A stretch of 64,000 nucleotides of DNA from an uncultured Clostridia bacterium (GTDB lineage: Bacteria > Bacillota > Clostridia > Oscillospirales > Oscillospiraceae): the NCBI GenBank assembly GCA_946186375.1, contig CAMHMZ010000003.1, positions 1 to 64,000 on the forward strand, written 5' to 3'. Under the pieces are notes generated by a model that was not told where the DNA came from, made no database searches, and saw only the letters and a program-made list of their open reading frames with translations. This document shows, in pieces, positions 16,013 to 23,815 of the stretch (position 1 is its first letter; each line of letters starts with the position of its first letter). The translations under genes were made by a program, and so were the position numbers.

Positions 16013-16189
16013 GTGCCGCCATATAAGAAGATGTATCTGCAGCTGTTCAACGCGATCACGGACGCTCTCGCGCTGCTCGAGGCCGGGGACGCCGACAGCG
16101 CCGCGCAGATCCTGGCCTCCGCGCAGCAGCGGGGCGAAGATCTGTATATAAGTCGAGAGAAAATTAGTAATGTTTCTACCCGAAATTAG
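16013..16189 (+). CDS. Small helical conserved protein
   Basis: The 58-residue product (YKKMYLQLFNAITDALALLEAGD...AAQILASAQQRGEDLYIS) looks like a short two-helix protein common in Clostridia (pattern LFN..TDAI..L......A...L..AQ...E..Y). Function unknown. GTG 16013 is preferred because GAAGGGAAG lies just upstream; in-frame ATGs at 15965 and 15971 coincide with the promoter -10 and start point and cannot be used. The last residues (REKISNVSTRN) look like read-through beyond a former end. Confidence 0.6.
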   Translation: MPPYKKMYLQLFNAITDALALLEAGDADSAAQILASAQQRGEDLYISREKISNVSTRN

Positions 16190-16213
16190 AGGCTAATATT
16201 TTTTATTTCTATA

Positions 16214-16242
16214 TTGACTTTTCGTTCCTCTTGTGATATTCT
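16214..16242 (+). promoter_or_regulatory. Promoter for the DUF2089 gene
   Basis: TTGACT (16214-16219) and TATTCT (16237-16242) with a 17-base spacer stand just upstream of AGGAGG and the start at 16266, leaving a leader of only about 18 bases. Confidence 0.65.
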
Positions 16243-16265
16243 GAGCACACAGGAGGCGATGAAAA

Positions 16266-17030
16266 ATGAAACGTCTGATCACAGCGTGTCCAAGCTGCCG
16301 CGAGACGATGAAGATCGCGGCGATGAAGTGTCCCGGCTGCGGGCTGGAGCTGCGCAGCGATTTTGAGCCGAGCGTATTCGACCGCCTCGGCGACGAGGAG
16401 TATGATTTTCTGATGTCATTTCTGAAGAACAGGGGCAGTCTGAAAGGCCTGCAGGACGAGCTGGGGATCTCCTATCCCCTTGCGAAGAAAAAGCTTGACG
16501 CGCTGCTTGGGAAGCTTGGTCTCGAGAGTTCGGAGGATAACGCGCGGGAGCCTGAGCAGATCGATCTCAGCGGCATAACGGCAGACAAGACCAGTGTAAA
16601 AGCTTCCGAGATCATCAAGGCCCGGCTGAAGGAAGCGGGCGGGCGTGTTCTTATTCATACGGCGCGCGGCCTTCCCTGTGAAATCACGGCCTGTGCCGAC
16701 GGCCGCTCCTTTGCCAGCGACAAGCTCCCGATCAAGCCCCCCTACCGTTACGAGGTTTTTGATATCATCGTGCAGCTTTTGCTCGCAAACGGCGGCCGCG
16801 CCAGAAAAGGCAACGGCCGAAACTCCAGGCTTGGCGACCCGGACTGCGATGAAACGACCGTCGTCGGCGCCGTTGCCGCCCGGTATGCCGGGAAGAAGTA
16901 CGGCGACTCTGTCTACGATCCCGTTTTTGTGCTCGCCGCGGTTCTGGAATGGGCGGGGATCGCGACGAATGAGCGAGGCGAGATCGTTTTGACCGCTTCC
17001 TACAGGGGAAAGCTCTCATGTGGTATCTGA
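16266..17030 (+). CDS. DUF2089-type zinc-ribbon regulator
   Basis: The 254-residue protein begins with a zinc ribbon (CPSC near residue 9 and CPGC near residue 22), followed by FDRLGDEEYDFLMSFLKNRGSLKGLQDELGISYPLAKKKLDALL, the helix-turn-helix segment typical of DUF2089 proteins. The remaining ~150 residues form an unrecognised domain. Proteins of this type are thought to be transcription regulators, often autoregulated and next to small membrane proteins. A 22-codon membrane-peptide gene overlaps its end, fitting that picture. Confidence 0.8.
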   Translation: MKRLITACPSCRETMKIAAMKCPGCGLELRSDFEPSVFDRLGDEEYDFLMSFLKNRGSLKGLQDELGISYPLAKKKLDALLGKLGLESSEDNAREPEQIDLSGITADKTSVKASEIIKARLKEAGGRVLIHTARGLPCEITACADGRSFASDKLPIKPPYRYEVFDIIVQLLLANGGRARKGNGRNSRLGDPDCDETTVVGAVAARYAGKKYGDSVYDPVFVLAAVLEWAGIATNERGEIVLTASYRGKLSCGI

Positions 17031-17086
17031 TCCTTATGTTTTTCAGCTTCTGGATCCATCTGCTGTTCAAGGACAACAAGTGGTAA
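17018..17086 (+). CDS. 22-residue membrane microprotein
   Basis: ATG 17018 opens MWYLILMFFSFWIHLLFKDNKW, a single hydrophobic helix with a short charged tail, overlapping the DUF2089 gene by 13 bases. AGGGG nine bases upstream is a fair ribosome site. It is too short for standard gene finding. It is probably the small membrane partner co-translated with the regulator. Confidence 0.55.
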   Translation: MWYLILMFFSFWIHLLFKDNKW

Positions 17087-17136
17087 TGGCGCCGCCCCGC
17101 TCTTCGGGAACTTCTCTTAAAAATCCTTAAAGTCGC

Positions 17137-17165
17137 TTGCACTTCTCGGGCGCGGAGGCTATAAT
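17137..17165 (+). promoter_or_regulatory. Promoter of lipoprotein gene
   Basis: TTGCAC (17137-17142) and a perfect TATAAT (17160-17165) with a 17-base spacer precede the lipoprotein gene; leader about 25 bases. Confidence 0.75.
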
Positions 17166-17195
17166 GACCCACGCATCAAACACTTGGAGGACAAC

Positions 17196-18224
17196 ATGAA
17201 GAAAACGCTTCTTTCCTGGGCGCTTCTCGCAGCGCTCATGCTTTCTCTCGCCGGCTGCGGCCTCGCCCCCGCCGCCGAGACCAAGGCCCCGGCCGAAGAG
17301 CCGCAGGCCGAGACCGCCGCTCCCGCGCCCGCGGAGGACGCCGGACAGGCCGAAGCTTCCGAGCCTGCCGAGACCGCCGAGGCTTCCGAGCCCATCGAGC
17401 CCACCGTGACCGCCGCCGAGACCGCCCGTCAGGACGGCGAGCGCTTCGAGAGCGTCATCATCCTCGAGGGCATGGAGGAGACGGTCCACTACGAGCATGT
17501 CAGGAACACCGCGCTCGGCTTTGAGATGGACTTCGACTACGAGAACTTCATTCGCAAGAGCGACGCCGACTGCGAGCGCTTCATCTCCGACCTGGACGAC
17601 CTCACCGATCCCGAGAACTACCTCGAAGTGCGCGCCGACACCGGCAATTACAATCTCGTCGCTGACGCCATCAACGCTGAGCTCTCCGCGGAGTATGACA
17701 CCACCGTGGAGACCCTCGAGCTCGACGGCGCGGGCAGCTGCATCCGCATCGAGGCGGCCGTGCTCAAGGGCACCAACCAGATGGCCGACGAGCTGCAGGA
17801 GGTCTATGTCATCCCGGCGCCCGACGGCTGCCGCATCGCCACGGCGTATACCTTCGTCGTGGACTCCGAGGGCTTCCTGCATCGCCTGAGCTATATGATC
17901 AACACGCTGACCGTCCTCGAGCGCGGCGTGGAGCGCGAGGTCTCGGAGGACATGGCGCTCACGGCGGTCAAGGCCTATTGCTTTGAGGTCAATCCCGATC
18001 TTGAGGGTATCGTCAACGCCGGGGAGCACACGGTCAGTTGGGCGGTCTCCGACGACGACGCCAGGCAGATCGTGGTGCTCTACACCTCCTACACGGGGGC
18101 TGAGGTCCGCTATTACGTCGACCGGGCCACGGGCGACACCTACTCTACGGAGCTGGTCCCCGGCGTCACAGCCGAGGAGCAGCGCACCGACGAGAGCTTC
18201 AACGTCTGGGACTACATCGGCTGA
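17196..18224 (+). CDS. Hypothetical lipoprotein
   Basis: The 342-residue product has a lipoprotein signal peptide with lipobox LAGC near residue 20, a Pro/Ala/Glu-rich linker (to ~residue 78), and an acidic C-terminal domain of about 260 residues that I do not recognise (GFEMDFDYENF, YVIPAPDGC, YYVDRATGDTYSTELVPG). It should be an extracellular, membrane-tethered protein. ATG 17196 is chosen because GGAGG precedes it; an in-frame TTG twelve bases earlier is less likely. Monocistronic: own promoter and strong terminator. Confidence 0.75.
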   Translation: MKKTLLSWALLAALMLSLAGCGLAPAAETKAPAEEPQAETAAPAPAEDAGQAEASEPAETAEASEPIEPTVTAAETARQDGERFESVIILEGMEETVHYEHVRNTALGFEMDFDYENFIRKSDADCERFISDLDDLTDPENYLEVRADTGNYNLVADAINAELSAEYDTTVETLELDGAGSCIRIEAAVLKGTNQMADELQEVYVIPAPDGCRIATAYTFVVDSEGFLHRLSYMINTLTVLERGVEREVSEDMALTAVKAYCFEVNPDLEGIVNAGEHTVSWAVSDDDARQIVVLYTSYTGAEVRYYVDRATGDTYSTELVPGVTAEEQRTDESFNVWDYIG

Positions 18225-18245
18225 GCGTCATAAAGCAAGCCGCCG

Positions 18246-18300
18246 ACAGGGCGCGGAGGATTCACGAAACGGTGAATCCTCTGCGCCCTGTTTCTTTTTC
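18246..18300 (+). terminator. Intrinsic terminator
   Basis: A 20-bp stem (18246-18265 with 18272-18291, one G-U) with loop GAAACG is followed by TTCTTTTTCC. Confidence 0.93.
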
Positions 18301-18321
18301 CGGGAAAAGCAGCCGCAGTGC

Positions 18322-18350
18322 TTGCGTATTTCGGCGCGGGATGGTACTCT
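18322..18350 (+). promoter_or_regulatory. Probable promoter for DUF5131 operon
   Basis: TTGCGT (18322-18327) and TACTCT (18345-18350) are 17 bases apart, upstream of AGAGGAGAG and the ATG at 18417. Confidence 0.5.
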
Positions 18351-18416
18351 ATAGACAGACGATCCCCGCCCGCGCGTCGGGCGAAAAGCTGCTGCGCATC
18401 GCGCAGAGGAGAGAGC

Positions 18417-19322
18417 ATGCACGATATCTGGAACCCCTGGCACGGCTGCGTGAAATGCAGCGAAGGCTGTCTGAACTGCTATATGTACTATCTCGACGCC
18501 CAGCGCGGGCGGAGCGGCGCGGAGATCTACCGCACGAAGGCGGGCTTCCGCTATCCCCTCTCCCGCGATCGCGACGGACGTTACAAGGTCAAAAGCGGCG
18601 AGATGCTCCGCGTGTGTATGACGAGCGATTTCTTTCTCCCCGAGGCCGATCCCTGGAGAGAGGAGGCCTGGGAGATCATTCACCAGCGGCCGGACGTGAA
18701 GTTCTTTCTGCTCACCAAGCGACCCGAACGGGTGGCGCAGCAGCTCCCCTACGACTGGGGCGGCGGCTGGGAGAACGTCATGTTCAACGTCACCTGTGAA
18801 AACCAGCGCCGCGCGGACGAGCGCATCCCCCTCCTGCTGGAGCTGCCCTTCAAGCACAAGGGCGTCATGTGCGCGCCCTTTATCGGGCCCGTGAGCCTTC
18901 GGGACTATCTCCCCACCGGGCAGATCGAGCAGGTGCTGTGCGACGGTGAAAACTACGGCGGGGCGCGCCCCTGCCATTATGAATGGGTCAAGGCGCTGCG
19001 CGACGAGTGCGCGGCCTGGGACGTGAGCTTCACCTTCTGCGGGACCGGGCGATGCTTCGTGAAGGACGGTCGGACCTACCGCGTGGAGGGAAACGGCGTG
19101 CAGAGCGAGCAGGCCTTTCGCTCAGGGCTGAGCTATCGGGGAAAGCCGATGGTCTTTAGGCTCACGGACAGCTGGGGGCAGCCGATCCCCGAGGAGGAGC
19201 TGTACCGTCCCTTCTTCGGCGAGCGCTGTCAGACCTGCGGGATGCGCCCGAGCTGCAACGGCTGCAGCCGATGCGGCAAATGCGGCCCTGTCAAAGAGAC
19301 GGAAGAGAGGAACAGACCATGA
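18417..19322 (+). CDS. DUF5131 (Gp37-like) family protein
   Basis: The 301-residue protein opens with MHDIWNPWHGCVKCSEGCLNCYMYY, the Cys-rich N-terminal motif of the DUF5131/phage Gp37 family, and continues with MTSDFFLPEAD, FFLLTKRPER and NVTCENQ, all typical of it. The Cys pattern and fold resemble radical-SAM-like iron-sulfur proteins but the reaction is unknown. A second Cys cluster at the C-terminus (CQTCGMRPSCNGCSRCGKC) could bind another cluster or zinc. It overlaps the DUF1349 gene by ATGA. Confidence 0.85.
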   Translation: MHDIWNPWHGCVKCSEGCLNCYMYYLDAQRGRSGAEIYRTKAGFRYPLSRDRDGRYKVKSGEMLRVCMTSDFFLPEADPWREEAWEIIHQRPDVKFFLLTKRPERVAQQLPYDWGGGWENVMFNVTCENQRRADERIPLLLELPFKHKGVMCAPFIGPVSLRDYLPTGQIEQVLCDGENYGGARPCHYEWVKALRDECAAWDVSFTFCGTGRCFVKDGRTYRVEGNGVQSEQAFRSGLSYRGKPMVFRLTDSWGQPIPEEELYRPFFGERCQTCGMRPSCNGCSRCGKCGPVKETEERNRP

Positions 19323-19924
19323 ATATTGAAAGCATGCATTGGACGCGCGAGCCTCTCGCCTGGGAGGCCGACGGCGGGAAGATCGAGATCACGACCGCGC
19401 CGCATACCGACCTCTGGCAGCGCACCTATTACCATTTCCGCAACGACAGCGCCCCGGTGCTGCAGGCGGAGACGGACGAAAAGTTCTTCTCCTTTACGGT
19501 GAAAACGGATTTCACCGCGAGCGGCCACCGCTTCGACCAGTGCGGCGTCGTTGTGTATCTCGACGCGGAGAACTGGCTGAAGGCCTCGGTGGAATATGAA
19601 AACGAGCGTTTTCAGCACCTGGGCTCGGTGGTCACGAACCACGGCTATTCCGACTGGGCGACCACGGCCATCCCGGCCGAGGTGAAAACCATGTGGTACC
19701 GCCTCAGCCGCCGGGAGGACGATTACCGGCTCGAATGCTCCTATGACGGCGAGCAGTTTACGCAGATGCGCGTCTGCCACCTCTGGGAGGGCGCGGGGAC
19801 GATCCGCTTCGGCGTCTACGCCTGCAGCCCGGAGGACTCCAGCTTCAAGGCTGTTTTCACGGATCTTGCCGTCACGGACTGCGTCTGGCAGGCCCACGAC
19901 GGGCAGCAGCCGGACGAGGATTGA
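19319..19924 (+). CDS. DUF1349 family protein
   Basis: The 201-residue protein has the jelly-roll pattern of DUF1349: an early TDLWQRTYYHFRND, FSFTVKTDF, QCGVVVYLD, WLKASVEYE, MWYRLSRREDDYRLECSYDG and a late FGVYACSPEDSSF. Members are concanavalin-like carbohydrate-binding-fold proteins of uncertain role. Translation is coupled to the DUF5131 gene and a GNAT gene follows 37 bases later. Confidence 0.85.
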   Translation: MNIESMHWTREPLAWEADGGKIEITTAPHTDLWQRTYYHFRNDSAPVLQAETDEKFFSFTVKTDFTASGHRFDQCGVVVYLDAENWLKASVEYENERFQHLGSVVTNHGYSDWATTAIPAEVKTMWYRLSRREDDYRLECSYDGEQFTQMRVCHLWEGAGTIRFGVYACSPEDSSFKAVFTDLAVTDCVWQAHDGQQPDED

Positions 19925-19961
19925 CCCGCGGGGCGATACACACAGGCAAAGGAGGGAGACC

Positions 19962-20483
19962 ATGCTTCTGAGAATAACGGCCTTTCGCGATATCGACGAG
20001 CGCAGGCTGATGGACGTCTACGCCGAGAGCAACGCCGAAAACGCTTTGGAATTCTTCCCCGACGAAGCGGACCGGGCCGCGGCGCTCCGGCAGGTGGAGG
20101 ACGGCTTCCTGGATTATCTGAAAACCGGCTTTTTCCGTCGTCCGGAGGCCTCTTACTGGATCCTCTCGGAGGACGGGGTCTGGCTCTGTGCGCTGCGCAG
20201 CTGCCGGGTCGCGGGCAGCCTCTATTATCTTGAGGCGCTCGAGACGCGGCCGGACAGCCGGGGACAGGGCTGCGCCGAAAGGCTCCTCTCCGGCGTGCTG
20301 GACGTGATGAAAAAGGAGGGGCCCTTCCGGCTCTGCTGCAGCGTCGGGAAAAAGAACGCCGCCTCGCTGCGCGCGCACGAGGCCTGCGGCTTTCAGATCG
20401 TCTCGGACGAGGGCTGGGACTATCTGCGCGACACGGCAAACCCGCGCAGCTTCGGCCTCGCGTACCGCTATTACGGCGCGTAG
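19962..20483 (+). CDS. GNAT-family N-acetyltransferase
   Basis: The 173-residue protein shows the GNAT core: YYLEALETRPDSRGQGCAERLL contains the acetyl-CoA loop (RPDSRGQG), and KKNAASLRAHEACGFQIV is the late helix-strand region. It should acetylate an amine; the substrate is unknown. AAGGAGGG precedes ATG 19962. It is the last gene of the operon, followed by a terminator. Confidence 0.9.
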   Translation: MLLRITAFRDIDERRLMDVYAESNAENALEFFPDEADRAAALRQVEDGFLDYLKTGFFRRPEASYWILSEDGVWLCALRSCRVAGSLYYLEALETRPDSRGQGCAERLLSGVLDVMKKEGPFRLCCSVGKKNAASLRAHEACGFQIVSDEGWDYLRDTANPRSFGLAYRYYGA

Positions 20484-20512
20484 CAGCCCCCGCCTGCTCC
20501 ATTGCGGATAAA

Positions 20513-20557
20513 AGCACCCGCTCCGGCTCAAATCACGGCCGGGCGGGTGTTTTTTTT
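20513..20557 (+). terminator. Intrinsic terminator
   Basis: GCACCCGCTCCGGC pairs with GCCGGGCGGGTG around a ~9-base loop and is followed by eight T residues. Confidence 0.92.
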
Positions 20558-20568
20558 GCGCTGCGGCA

Positions 20569-20597
20569 TTGCATTCCGAAGCCAATTCCGCTATAAT
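20569..20597 (+). promoter_or_regulatory. Promoter of SLC13-type transporter gene
   Basis: TTGCAT (20569-20574) and perfect TATAAT (20592-20597) with a 17-base spacer follow directly after the preceding terminator. Confidence 0.75.
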
Positions 20598-20661
20598 CCA
20601 TGGAAGCGCCCGGAAAGCATTGGCAATTCTGCGCCGGGGGATAAAGGAAAAAGGCAAAACC

Positions 20662-21801
20662 ATGAAAAAAACACTCTCCTTTTTGACAAAAGAACCCATG
20701 CTCACGCTGTCTGTGCTCGCGGCGCTGGCGGGGCTGCTGATCACGCCGCCCTCCCCGGCTCTGCTGGGGCGGATCGACTGGCGCACGCTCGGGACGCTGC
20801 TGATGATGCTGTGCGTGCTGGAGGGCTTCAAGCAGGAAAACGTGCTGCGCCCGCTGGTCAATCTGGCCGGGCGGCTGAAGACGCTGGCGGGGCTGAGCCT
20901 GTTTCTGGTCTTCGGCGTGTTCTTCTCCTCGATGTTCGTCACAAACGACGTCTCGCTCCTCATTTTTGTGCCGCTGACCATCCTGCTCTTCCGCTCGGCC
21001 GACCGGGAGCGCTTCATCCTGCCGGTGATCTCCATGGAGAACATCGCCGCCATCCGCGGCTCCATGCTGACCCCCTTCGGCAGCCCCCAGAATCTCTTTC
21101 TCTACGGGCAATCGGGCGTCGGCGCGGGGCGCTTTCTGCTGCACATGCTCCCGCTCTCGCTTCTGTCCGCGGTGCTGCTGGTCCTGTTCGTGCTGTTTCT
21201 CTATCGGAAGGATCTCCGGGAGCGGGCGCGCTATGACGCCGCCGAGCTCCTGCCGCCGGCGAAGGGCTTCAGGCGCTGGATGTATCTGGGGCTTTTTCTG
21301 CTCATCCTCTTCGTCATCGTCAGCCGCACGCCGCACTGGCTCTGGGTGCTCTTGATCGTGCTCGCCGCGATCGCGCTGACGGACCGGCGCCTCTTTCTCA
21401 AGGTCGACTACGCGCTGCTCGTCACCTTCCTGTGCTTTTTCGTCTTCTCCTCCTCCATCGCCGCCAACGCCGCCGTCGCGGGCTTTCTGGCGAGGAGCGT
21501 GGCCGGGCGGGAATACTGGTGGGCCATCGGCCTGAGCCAGCTCATCTCGAACGTGCCCGCGAGCATCGTGCTTTACCCCTTTACGAAAAACTTCGCCGGG
21601 CTCATCTACGGGGCCGACACGGCGGGGCTCTGCTCGCTGATCGGATCGCTGGCCTCGGTGATCAACTACCGGATCTATGTGCGCGAATACCCCGGGCAGG
21701 GCCGGGCCTTCATCAAAACCTTCACGCTCGTCAGCTGGGCCTTCTTCCTGCTGGTCGTGCTCCCCGGCCTGCTGCTGAGCCGCTGGGATTTCTTCGCCTG
21801 A
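20662..21801 (+). CDS. SLC13/CitMHS-ArsB-type anion transporter
   Basis: The 379-residue protein has about ten membrane segments and the two-fold repeat of the DASS/ArsB superfamily, each with a conserved hairpin motif: VTNDVSLLIFVPL (~residue 93) and LSNVPASIVLYPFT (~residue 293). Members move dicarboxylates, sulfate, arsenite or Na+/H+; the substrate cannot be told here. Start at 20662 has AAAGGAAAAAGG upstream. An alpha/beta hydrolase gene follows 19 bases later and may share the transcript. Confidence 0.85.
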   Translation: MKKTLSFLTKEPMLTLSVLAALAGLLITPPSPALLGRIDWRTLGTLLMMLCVLEGFKQENVLRPLVNLAGRLKTLAGLSLFLVFGVFFSSMFVTNDVSLLIFVPLTILLFRSADRERFILPVISMENIAAIRGSMLTPFGSPQNLFLYGQSGVGAGRFLLHMLPLSLLSAVLLVLFVLFLYRKDLRERARYDAAELLPPAKGFRRWMYLGLFLLILFVIVSRTPHWLWVLLIVLAAIALTDRRLFLKVDYALLVTFLCFFVFSSSIAANAAVAGFLARSVAGREYWWAIGLSQLISNVPASIVLYPFTKNFAGLIYGADTAGLCSLIGSLASVINYRIYVREYPGQGRAFIKTFTLVSWAFFLLVVLPGLLLSRWDFFA

Positions 21802-21820
21802 AAGGAGAGGCTGAGCTGCC

Positions 21821-22495
21821 ATGGAAAGACAAGACTTTCTGCTCGACGGGCGCGCCGTGCGTCTTTATGCGGACGGGACGCCGGAGCTTCTCTTCCTGCA
21901 GCCGGTGGACGCGCACGACGAAGCGCTCCTCGAGCGGCAGCTCGCGGCCATGGACAGTTCCCGTTCCTTCGCGCTCGCGGCCTTTGCGGTGAAGGACTGG
22001 AACCGGGAGCTCAGCCCCTGGGAGGCGCCGCCGGTCTTCGGCAAAGTCCCCTTCGGCGGTGGCGCGGCCGAGACGCTGCGCTTCGTCACGCAGCGGCTGC
22101 TGCCGGAGCTGAAAACGCGGCTTTCGCTGCCCGAGGACGCGCCGCTCTGCCTCGGCGGCTATTCGCTCGCGGGACTCTTCGCCCTCTGGAGTGCGACGCA
22201 GACGCCGCTCTTTGCCGGTGTGGCGGCGGCCTCGCCCTCGGTGTGGTTTCCCGGCTGGCTCGACTTTGTGAAGGCGCAGCCCGTGCGCGCAAACTGCGTC
22301 TATCTCAGCCTCGGCGACCGGGAGGAGCGTGCGAAAAATCCCCTCATGGCGAGCGTCGGCGATTGCATCCGCGAGCTATACGCGCTTTTGCGGGAGGAGC
22401 ACACCGTGACGCTCGAGTGGAACCCGGGCAACCATTTTCAAGACAGCGAGCTGCGCACGGCTCGGGCCCTCCGCTGGCTCGCCGGGCAGCTATAA
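21821..22495 (+). CDS. Alpha/beta hydrolase (esterase-like)
   Basis: The 224-residue protein has the nucleophile elbow GGYSLAG near residue 112, the following SPSVWFPGW, a probable Asp in SLGDREER and a C-terminal His in NPGNHFQD, the order of the esterase D/IroE-like hydrolases that cleave esters such as S-formylglutathione or siderophore lactones. The substrate is unknown. It ends just before a bidirectional terminator. Confidence 0.82.
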   Translation: MERQDFLLDGRAVRLYADGTPELLFLQPVDAHDEALLERQLAAMDSSRSFALAAFAVKDWNRELSPWEAPPVFGKVPFGGGAAETLRFVTQRLLPELKTRLSLPEDAPLCLGGYSLAGLFALWSATQTPLFAGVAAASPSVWFPGWLDFVKAQPVRANCVYLSLGDREERAKNPLMASVGDCIRELYALLREEHTVTLEWNPGNHFQDSELRTARALRWLAGQL

Positions 22496-22497
22496 AC

Positions 22498-22545
22498 AAA
22501 AGGCAGCCTTCTGTCGGAAAAACAGAAGGCTGTCTTTTGTTTTTT
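22498..22545. terminator. Bidirectional terminator
   Basis: A 17-bp stem (22498-22514 with 22522-22538, one G-U) with A and T runs on both sides lies between convergent genes. Confidence 0.93.
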
Positions 22546-23815
22546 ATTCCTCAGTTTTTTCCGCGGGGCTGTCGCGCTTGACGAGGATCTTCTCCACGCG
22601 GCGGCCGTCCATTTTCAGCACGGTCACCGTCAGATCCTCATAGCGGAAGCTGTCGCCCTCCTCGGGGAAGGTGCCGAAGCGCTCGAGCGTCCAGCCGCCG
22701 ACCGTGTCGCTCTCGGCCTCGAAGTCGTCCTCCGGGATGCCGACGAGCTCCAGCATGTCGCTGAGCACCATGTCCCCGTCGAGCTCGTATTCGCCCGAGG
22801 GCCGCTGCACGACCTCCTCCTCGACGGTATCGGTCTCGTCCCAGATGTCGCCGACGATCTGCTCGAGCACGTCCTCCATGGTCAGCACGCCCAGCATGCC
22901 GCCGTATTCGTCGGTGACGACGGCCAGATGCTGCCGCGCCTTGCGCAGCTGCGCGAGCACCGCGGGCAGCTTCACCGTTTTATACACGAAGCAGGGCGGC
23001 ATCAAAAGCGAGCGGATATCGGCCTTGCCGTTTTCCGTGAGCGCCTTGAGGAAGTGGTTGAGGTACAGTACGCCGATGATGTTGTCGATGCTGCCCTCGT
23101 ACACGGGCAGGCGGGAATAGGGGGCCTGCTCGATCTGAGAGAGGATGTCCTCCCACTCGTCGTCGATGTCGATGGCCTGCACGTCCACGCGCGCGGTCAT
23201 GACCTCATAAGCGGCGATCTCGGCAAAATCGATGGCGGCCTGCACGAGCTCGGAGCGGTCCTCGTCCAGGACCTCCTCGTCCTCAGCCGTCTCGATGATG
23301 GACTGCAGCTCCTCCACCGCCTCGTCCGGATTCTCCTCCTGCTCGCCCTTCATGCCGAGGGTGAGGAGCTTGATCAGCAGCACGACGAGCCAGACGACCG
23401 GGAAGAGCAGCACGCGCAGCGTCTGCACGGCGTAGGCGTCGCGCAGGGCGACGCGGTTGGCGTTTTTCTTGGCGGTGATCTTCGGGATGGTCTCGCCGAA
23501 AACGATGACGAGCAGCGTGATGGCGAGCGTGGCGATCCAGGTCCTGCCGTCCTGCCCGGTGAGCAGGATCACCAGGACGGACGCGAGCGAAGACGAGGCG
23601 ATGTTCACAAGGTTATTGCCGATGAGGATGGTGCTGAGCGCGTCGTCATAGTGCTCGGCCAGGCGCAGCGCGGCAGCCGCGCGGCGCGAGCCGTCAGAGC
23701 GCAGGTTCTCGAGACGCACGGTGTTGCAGGAGGAATAGGCCATCTCCGAGGCGGAGAAAAAGGCCGACAGGCACAGGCATGCGAGGATGCCCGCGATCAC
23801 AAGGGCGATCGTCAT
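22544..23815 (-). CDS. HlyC/CorC (CNNM) family protein, copy 2
   Basis: The 423-residue protein has an N-terminal DUF21 membrane domain (four helices; FFSASEMAYSS, GETIPK), two CBS domains (YSRLPVYEGSIDNIIGVLY; AVVTDEYGGMLGVLTMEDVLEQIVGDIWDE) and a C-terminal CorC_HlyC domain. Relatives act in Mg2+/Co2+ export or as nucleotide-regulated transporters. It overlaps the upstream paralog by ATGA; the two probably work as a pair. The shared CBS block (PVYEGSIDNIIG) shows they arose by duplication. Confidence 0.92.
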   Translation of the reverse strand: MTIALVIAGILACLCLSAFFSASEMAYSSCNTVRLENLRSDGSRRAAAALRLAEHYDDALSTILIGNNLVNIASSSLASVLVILLTGQDGRTWIATLAITLLVIVFGETIPKITAKKNANRVALRDAYAVQTLRVLLFPVVWLVVLLIKLLTLGMKGEQEENPDEAVEELQSIIETAEDEEVLDEDRSELVQAAIDFAEIAAYEVMTARVDVQAIDIDDEWEDILSQIEQAPYSRLPVYEGSIDNIIGVLYLNHFLKALTENGKADIRSLLMPPCFVYKTVKLPAVLAQLRKARQHLAVVTDEYGGMLGVLTMEDVLEQIVGDIWDETDTVEEEVVQRPSGEYELDGDMVLSDMLELVGIPEDDFEAESDTVGGWTLERFGTFPEEGDSFRYEDLTVTVLKMDGRRVEKILVKRDSPAEKTEE

